The notes under the pieces: generated by a model | What the model was told of the DNA's origin: nothing | Databases searched by the model: none | What the model saw: the letters and a program-made list of their open reading frames with translations, nothing else | NCBI GenBank assembly: GCA_000436535.1 | Contig: FR886236.1 | Span: 1 to 10,929 of the forward strand | DNA: 10,929 bases | DNA from: Eubacterium sp. CAG:252 | Lineage (GTDB): Bacteria; Bacillota; Clostridia; Lachnospirales; Lachnospiraceae | Reading direction: 5' to 3' | Shown here: positions 7,022 through 10,929 of the stretch, piece by piece | How the letters are laid out: every line of letters starts with the position of its first letter | Numbering within the stretch: the stretch's first letter is position 1 | Program-made: the position numbers and the translations under genes

Positions 7022-7495
7022 TTATTCTTTATCCGTATCCACTATCCCATTAAGCACTGCATCTATAACGTCAGACATTATCTTATTTTCTGTTTCCTCG
7101 TTATTGCCCGCATTTTCTTCCTGTTCTTCCATATTGATTATGTAGCTTCTTGTTGGTGTTTCACTCGCTTCAACAGATGTCAGTATTCCACCGATATTAT
7201 GTATTATGCGGTAGAATTCTTCTGCAAAATAGTCTGTTACATTTTCAAGTGTAGGAAGTATTGCATTAAATGGGTCTTCTTCATTTAAGACTTTATTCTG
7301 GTACTTATCAAGGAAGTCTGTTATTCCCTTTTCAAATATATTGAACTCCACAAATGAGCTTCTTCCAAACTTTATATCAAGCGCAAACTCCCAAGTATGC
7401 GGATGTGTTTCACCCTTGTTTCCATTGATAATAATATAATGTCGCATATTAAGATAAAACTTTATTCTGTACTCTCTGTATAACTTAACTGCCAT
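7022..7495 (-). CDS. 6-pyruvoyl-tetrahydropterin synthase-like protein, exosortase G-associated
   Basis: A 157-residue soluble protein of the T-fold PTPS/QueD superfamily. The three zinc ligands are kept: His19 (NMRHYI) and His31/His33 in THPHTWEFAL. The PTLEN motif at 81-85 and the late glutamate in ASETPTRSY (Glu112), which anchors the pterin in true enzymes, are also present. The Cys normally placed just before HGH, needed for the pyruvoyl and carboxy-tetrahydropterin synthase reactions, is missing: the segment reads NGNKGETHPH. Thus the fold and metal site are seen, but ordinary QueD chemistry is doubtful. Residues 123-157 are an acidic tail. No other queuosine or folate gene is nearby. 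This type of PTPS-related protein is known to accompany XrtG. The start has GGAGAG four bases ahead of the ATG, 13 bases after the preceding stop. Confidence 0.82.
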   Translation of the reverse strand: MAVKLYREYRIKFYLNMRHYIIINGNKGETHPHTWEFALDIKFGRSSFVEFNIFEKGITDFLDKYQNKVLNEEDPFNAILPTLENVTDYFAEEFYRIIHNIGGILTSVEASETPTRSYIINMEEQEENAGNNEETENKIMSDVIDAVLNGIVDTDKE

Positions 7496-7508
7496 ATACT
7501 CTCCATTC

Positions 7509-8585
7509 TTACAGATATTTTTCTTCCAGCATTTTCATATCTGTACTATTGTCTATAAGCATTACTCTCTGAACCTTGACATCCTTATCCTCAAGCACGC
7601 CAAGATTATACTTCAACTGTGCTTCACTCACATTTACTGCCAGCAGAATAATGTCACTATCTCCATATTCAAAACGAATGACATCCCTGTCCAGCACATA
7701 AACTGCCCTTCCAAGAAACTTGTTTCTGCTCTCCTTGTTTTCACATTCAACACGTGCAAATGTAACCGGCATTATGTTTCTTTCTATAAGTTTTTTCATA
7801 AATGGCACTATAGCCTTCTGTCGCCATACATTGTTATGTGTATCGTGAAGGTCTTTATCCATAAGCTTCTCATTAACCTTTGATAAGCTCATACTAAGGC
7901 TTCTTATGTCAGCTTCCTTTTCATCAAGTTTAAATGATAACTGTCTTATTCTTAACGCATATATAGATGCTACAAGAACAAGTGCTAACAGTATTACAAC
8001 TACGAATGTTTCCATCTGAACCTTTATCTCAAGGTATGTATTATTATCAAGCAGTACACTCTTTTCTGTCATAAGGCACAGTCTGTAATCCTGACCTGCG
8101 TACTTAAACATAACTCCCGATACAAGATAGGTTTTGTTATCAAGGCTTATAACGCTGTGCTCTACTTTATTAAGCACGAGCCCATTCATAAAATCTGCTG
8201 CCTGTCTTGCATTATAATATGTATCTGCTGACACACCCTTATATCTGTTGGTTTCCAATACATCCTTAACGAATAACATCGACTGGTTCTTAGAAAATGC
8301 CCAGTATTTATTAGATGAGGAGTCCATTGTCTTTAATATGTCGTTAATAATCTCCTCATCATCTCTGTTATCTTTTAAGTTAATCTGGTCTAAAACAAGC
8401 TGTACATATGCATCCTGCTGAGTTGCGCACACCTCAATTATTCCTTTTTCGTATCTGCCTATCAGGATATATGTAATCAGACCGCCTAATGCCGCCGCAG
8501 CTACCACGCATATTGTGGTTATTATAAGAATAGGATGTCTTTTCATTCCTGCCTTTTTATTATTGCCAGACTTTTGTTCTTCCAT
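7509..8585 (-). CDS. Membrane protein with extracytoplasmic domain, coiled coil and possible degenerate GGDEF domain
   Basis: A 358-residue protein with a bitopic sensor layout. A basic N terminus leads to helix 1 (about 18-42), an extracytoplasmic domain (43-190), helix 2 (193-212), a short coiled coil (215-245) and a cytoplasmic domain of about 110 residues. In that domain RFEYGDSDIILLAVNVSEAQ (304-323) aligns with the R-Y-G-G-D-E-F-x-L-L region of diguanylate cyclases, and DLHDTHNN (245-252) with their DxLTGLxNR entry. GGDEF is replaced by GDSDI, the metal-site segment between the two is shortened, and no RxxD inhibitory site is visible. A catalytic role in cyclic-di-GMP synthesis is therefore unlikely. 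I see it as a sensor or scaffold; the alignment is by eye. The start at 8585 follows GGAG by five bases. A TTG at 8606 is in frame but less likely. Confidence 0.6.
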   Translation of the reverse strand: MEEQKSGNNKKAGMKRHPILIITTICVVAAAALGGLITYILIGRYEKGIIEVCATQQDAYVQLVLDQINLKDNRDDEEIINDILKTMDSSSNKYWAFSKNQSMLFVKDVLETNRYKGVSADTYYNARQAADFMNGLVLNKVEHSVISLDNKTYLVSGVMFKYAGQDYRLCLMTEKSVLLDNNTYLEIKVQMETFVVVILLALVLVASIYALRIRQLSFKLDEKEADIRSLSMSLSKVNEKLMDKDLHDTHNNVWRQKAIVPFMKKLIERNIMPVTFARVECENKESRNKFLGRAVYVLDRDVIRFEYGDSDIILLAVNVSEAQLKYNLGVLEDKDVKVQRVMLIDNSTDMKMLEEKYL

Positions 8586-8590
8586 AGTTA

Positions 8591-8594
8591 CTCC
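8591..8594 (-). promoter_or_regulatory. Ribosome binding site deciding the start at 8585
   Basis: On the minus strand GGAG lies at 8594-8591, five bases ahead of ATG at 8585. This favours a 358-residue product over one starting at the in-frame TTG at 8606, which has no purine-rich site. Confidence 0.65.
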
Positions 8595-8606
8595 GTTTCC
8601 GTACAA

Positions 8607-8756
8607 TGATATTTATGTTTTTTTAGAAATGTACCTCATAAAATTTTATATATCTGAGTTAATGACAAAAGTAACCTATTTCAGTACATCTTCTATATCT
8701 GCCCATTTATAGTTTTCTCATCATAACTACAATATTCCCAGTAGTCCCGCAATAGA
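8607..8756 (-). other. Intergenic gap inside the exosortase island
   Basis: About 170 bases separate the glycosyltransferase stop from the next start, while the other junctions in the island measure 2 to 56 bases or overlap. I see no open reading frame longer than a few codons and no hairpin with a T-run. An AT-rich stretch (TATATAAAAT on the minus strand, about 8639-8650) has weak -35 candidates upstream, such as TTGTCA and TTACTT, at non-ideal spacing. It could hold an internal promoter, but the evidence is thin. Confidence 0.3.
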
Positions 8757-10145
8757 TTATTTTCTGTCATTCACATCAGCACTTATATTTACTTTATGTC
8801 TGATTTTTTCAATAATTCCAGTCACCTTTTTCAAATCACTCTTCACTACTCCTGCGAATTCAGCACATTCCTGTGTGAGTGTCTTCGTCTTCCACGAACT
8901 GTCTGTCTGTATACTGTTAATTATTCCTGCCATTCTTATAAAGAATACTGCCAGATTAAAGAACGGAAGCAGCAGTACACACCACCAATGGCTTATATAG
9001 TAGGACCGCACCTCTTTATTAATCTTTAAATAGTGTGATGCTGTTATGAAATACATATATCCCACAAGAATATAAAGTGCAAATATAATTCCCGTTGAAA
9101 GTATGATAACTTTTCCTGAATATCCGACAACCATAAGGCATATCAGCGCCAGATACCATATCATTCTTGGAAATGCAAATGTGTGGTCGTAAAGCAGTGT
9201 CTTAACACTTACATCCGAAATAAAGTTCTTTAACTTGAAGTCTTTATCCATAAACATTTTGGCAACCTCAAGACTTCCCCTCTGCCATCTCTGTCTTTGT
9301 GTATACAGCTTATTGACATCCTCTATCGGGTCAACAAAGAATAATGCATCCTCACATACCTCAACACGTTCATCCTGTCTGTAACGCATCTGGAAAGTTA
9401 TGTGCGTATCTTCACATATAGTATCCGTGTTGTACATCCACGACTTTAACACGACTGACTTTCTGAATGCCGAAAATGCGCCTGACAGTGTATACACTGA
9501 ATTAAGCTCTGAAGCGTAACTTCTTCCTGCAAGAAATGCCTGCGCATACTCCATAAATTCAAGATTACGCAGGAGCCTTGGAAAGAAACCTTTATACTTT
9601 TTTATCTGCTCCGGAACTGTAAGAATAGCACCTGTCATACAGTTAAGGTCTGTGTCCGTCTCAAATCTTGTAATCATATTTATAAGAGCATTCTTCTCAA
9701 GAAGTCCGTCACTGTCAAGATTGATTATGTACTTTCCCTCACTGTTATACAGCGCAAGATTAAGCGCACGCGACTTTCCCTGCTCTGCATTCATCCACTG
9801 CATATGAAGCTCAGGGAACTTTCTCTGACACTCTGCATACACGTCAAAGCTGTTATCCTGTCCCTTATTATTAACAAGAAACACTCTTATCCTGTCGTTC
9901 GGATATGAACTTTTATGTATGGACTCTATGCACTGGTACAGCGTATCCTGCGAATTATACACCGGAATAATCAGCGATATATCAGGATATACTGTCAGCT
10001 CTTTTTTTCTTTTTTTATATCTTGCCCCTCTTCTTATGAGCAGGAACACGCTTCCTAACGCTGGAACTATTTCCATTATAAATGGAATGATAATCCAGCC
10101 GCCCCAGAAAAGAAAGGAATTAAGAATTGACTTTATCACTGCCAT
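8757..10145 (-). CDS. Family 2 glycosyltransferase, exosortase G-associated
   Basis: A 462-residue membrane glycosyltransferase of the processive GT2 type. An N-terminal helix (about 10-37) is followed by a basic stretch and the cytoplasmic GT-A domain. ISLIIPVYNSQDTLYQCIES (56-75) opens the nucleotide-sugar site, DSD at 144-146 binds the metal and nucleotide, ED at 245-246 (TICEDTHIT) supplies the catalytic base, and QRQRW at 283-287 is the QxxRW acceptor motif of cellulose and hyaluronan synthases. At least three C-terminal helices follow (about 327-345, 346-368, 387-406), then a soluble tail of about 55 residues. The full motif set implies an active enzyme that polymerises or transfers a sugar at the inner membrane face; sugar and product are not known. 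Its start overlaps the end of xrtG by 26 bases, so translation is probably coupled. The order xrtG then GT2 matches known XrtG loci. Confidence 0.9.
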   Translation of the reverse strand: MAVIKSILNSFLFWGGWIIIPFIMEIVPALGSVFLLIRRGARYKKRKKELTVYPDISLIIPVYNSQDTLYQCIESIHKSSYPNDRIRVFLVNNKGQDNSFDVYAECQRKFPELHMQWMNAEQGKSRALNLALYNSEGKYIINLDSDGLLEKNALINMITRFETDTDLNCMTGAILTVPEQIKKYKGFFPRLLRNLEFMEYAQAFLAGRSYASELNSVYTLSGAFSAFRKSVVLKSWMYNTDTICEDTHITFQMRYRQDERVEVCEDALFFVDPIEDVNKLYTQRQRWQRGSLEVAKMFMDKDFKLKNFISDVSVKTLLYDHTFAFPRMIWYLALICLMVVGYSGKVIILSTGIIFALYILVGYMYFITASHYLKINKEVRSYYISHWWCVLLLPFFNLAVFFIRMAGIINSIQTDSSWKTKTLTQECAEFAGVVKSDLKKVTGIIEKIRHKVNISADVNDRK

Positions 10146-10731
10146 ATGCGAAATTCCCCACTTTCATTTTAATAATCTGCGGCTTTGTAAACACATAGAA
10201 ATACAGCCATACACTTAAAGCATAGAAGAATATTCTTCCTATAAATGTATGAACAACATAATATGCTCCCATACCAAAGAAATGTACAGAAAGGCATATA
10301 AGTACTATTCTTAGTGCGTTACACACCATAATGTAACAGAAGCCACCTATACCGACCATTATTTTCTCGCTGATATTATAGACATTAAAGAACGCCAGCA
10401 GCGAGAGAAATGCCATAATCTCAATTATTCCCGAACACTCAAAGTCGATAAGAAGTGTTATTGATGAAACTCCTGTATGTATAAATATAATTCCATACTT
10501 AAAGTAAGCCGTAAATGTACCTGTAATATTGCCAACAACTCCTGCAAGCGCCGACACACATCTTGCAAGCGGCATAGTAAGAACCGGCTGGATAGTCATC
10601 ATCATTATCCCGAAAAGCCCAAGACTTCCTATAAGGAACTCCCACGCATGAAGCTTTGCCCTGTGCGTAACGGAAATTATATATAACCATAATGCTATGA
10701 CTACCACTGCCACTATAGGACTAACTCTCAT
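10120..10731 (-). CDS. xrtG: Exosortase family protein XrtG
   Basis: A 203-residue polytopic membrane protein (about seven hydrophobic segments) of the exosortase/archaeosortase family in its Gram-positive form. These are thought to act as transpeptidase-like enzymes that cut a C-terminal sorting signal of exported proteins at the membrane and pass the product to an acceptor. The proposed catalytic triad is visible: Cys99 in LLIDFECSGIIE, Arg141 in VCNALRIVLI, and His161 in YVVHTFIGRIFFYALS. Length and order of motifs agree with XrtG. Its ATG lies two bases after the stop of the upstream gene and its end overlaps the glycosyltransferase start, so all three are one transcription and translation unit. 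The ribosome binding site is weak (CAGG), consistent with coupling to the upstream gene. The assignment to the XrtG subgroup rests on length, triad context and neighbours. Confidence 0.9.
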   Translation of the reverse strand: MRVSPIVAVVVIALWLYIISVTHRAKLHAWEFLIGSLGLFGIMMMTIQPVLTMPLARCVSALAGVVGNITGTFTAYFKYGIIFIHTGVSSITLLIDFECSGIIEIMAFLSLLAFFNVYNISEKIMVGIGGFCYIMVCNALRIVLICLSVHFFGMGAYYVVHTFIGRIFFYALSVWLYFYVFTKPQIIKMKVGNFAYGSDKVNS

Positions 10732-10733
10732 CG

Positions 10734-10929
10734 TTAAGACACCTGCCTGTCACTTTTCTTTTTCTGGCGTACCAGCACAGCTGCTGTCACACCAACACAT
10801 AATATAAGTCCAAGCCATGCACCAGAAGATGCACCCGCTGTTGTTATCCACTGCTGTCCGAGTCTTCCAAACTGAGCATCTATGCGCTTGAAATCACTTG
10901 CATCACAGTTAAGCTTCTCTGCTGCTTTT
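10734..10929 (-). CDS. C-terminal end of a membrane-anchored protein, candidate XrtG substrate (partial)
   Basis: Only the last 64 codons are in the window; the gene continues past the right edge. The visible protein starts KAAEKLNCDASDF, then QQWITTAGASSGAW, a single hydrophobic helix (WLGLILCVGVTAAVLV) and the basic tail RQKKKSDRQVS before the stop. A short Gly/Ser/Trp motif, a membrane helix and a Lys/Arg cluster at the extreme C terminus is the three-part layout of PEP-CTERM and related exosortase sorting signals. It may belong to the Firmicutes version paired with XrtG; that is from memory of the family, not a search. The stop is two bases from the xrtG start, so they are co-transcribed. 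The main part of the protein is unseen, so an ordinary type I membrane protein remains possible. Confidence 0.6.
   Translation of the reverse strand, partial: KAAEKLNCDASDFKRIDAQFGRLGQQWITTAGASSGAWLGLILCVGVTAAVLVRQKKKSDRQVS

Noticed and set aside
7509..8606. Active diguanylate cyclase
   Set aside because: The GGDEF motif reads GDSDI, the metal-binding segment is shortened and no RxxD site is seen, so only a degenerate domain can be proposed.
10477..10690. Small frames of 63-69 codons over xrtG
   Set aside because: They are shadows of the exosortase gene in other frames, and the xrtG frame holds the full catalytic triad.

Overview
The window looks like chromosomal DNA of an anaerobic Clostridia bacterium, most likely a Lachnospiraceae member. 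The grounds are AT-leaning codon use, GAGG/GGAG ribosome binding sites, Firmicutes-type TadA, RsmA and TatD, and the Gram-positive exosortase (XrtG) gene set. This is inference from gene content, and I cannot name a species.

Layout. At the left end, tadA (tRNA adenosine deaminase) and a GNAT acetyltransferase lie on the plus strand. Everything from 1181 to the right edge is on the minus strand. In the direction of transcription (right to left) the order is: the C-terminal end of a membrane-anchored surface protein, xrtG, a family 2 glycosyltransferase, a two-helix membrane protein that may carry a degenerate GGDEF domain, a 6-pyruvoyl-tetrahydropterin-synthase-like protein, an 855-residue polytopic membrane protein, tatD, rsmA, and a 417-residue protein of unknown function. 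The acetyltransferase and the 417-residue gene converge, and their coding ends overlap by 13 bases.

How the genes fit together. The right two thirds (4431-10929) is an exosortase G island. The exosortase keeps a Cys-Arg-His triad. The gene just upstream ends in a motif, a single hydrophobic helix and a basic tail, which is the architecture of an exosortase sorting signal, so it is the obvious candidate substrate. The processive-type GT2, the GT-C-like membrane protein and the PTPS-like protein suggest that a glycan or lipid-linked sugar is made and joined to surface protein processing. XrtG, its GT2 and the PTPS-like protein recur together in Firmicutes, but their chemistry is not established. 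The membrane protein with the apparent degenerate GGDEF domain is the least expected member.

The housekeeping part (tatD, rsmA) follows the island without an obvious terminator. Two non-coding features stand out. A strong hairpin with a T-run after rsmA has its 3' arm as the Shine-Dalgarno sequence of the next gene, and a TATAAT lies inside it. A short GC-tipped palindromic element upstream of rsmA shares an inverted 15-base match with the extreme left edge of the window. No tRNA, rRNA, CRISPR array, transposase or prophage gene was seen, and no gene-free stretch exceeds 200 bases.
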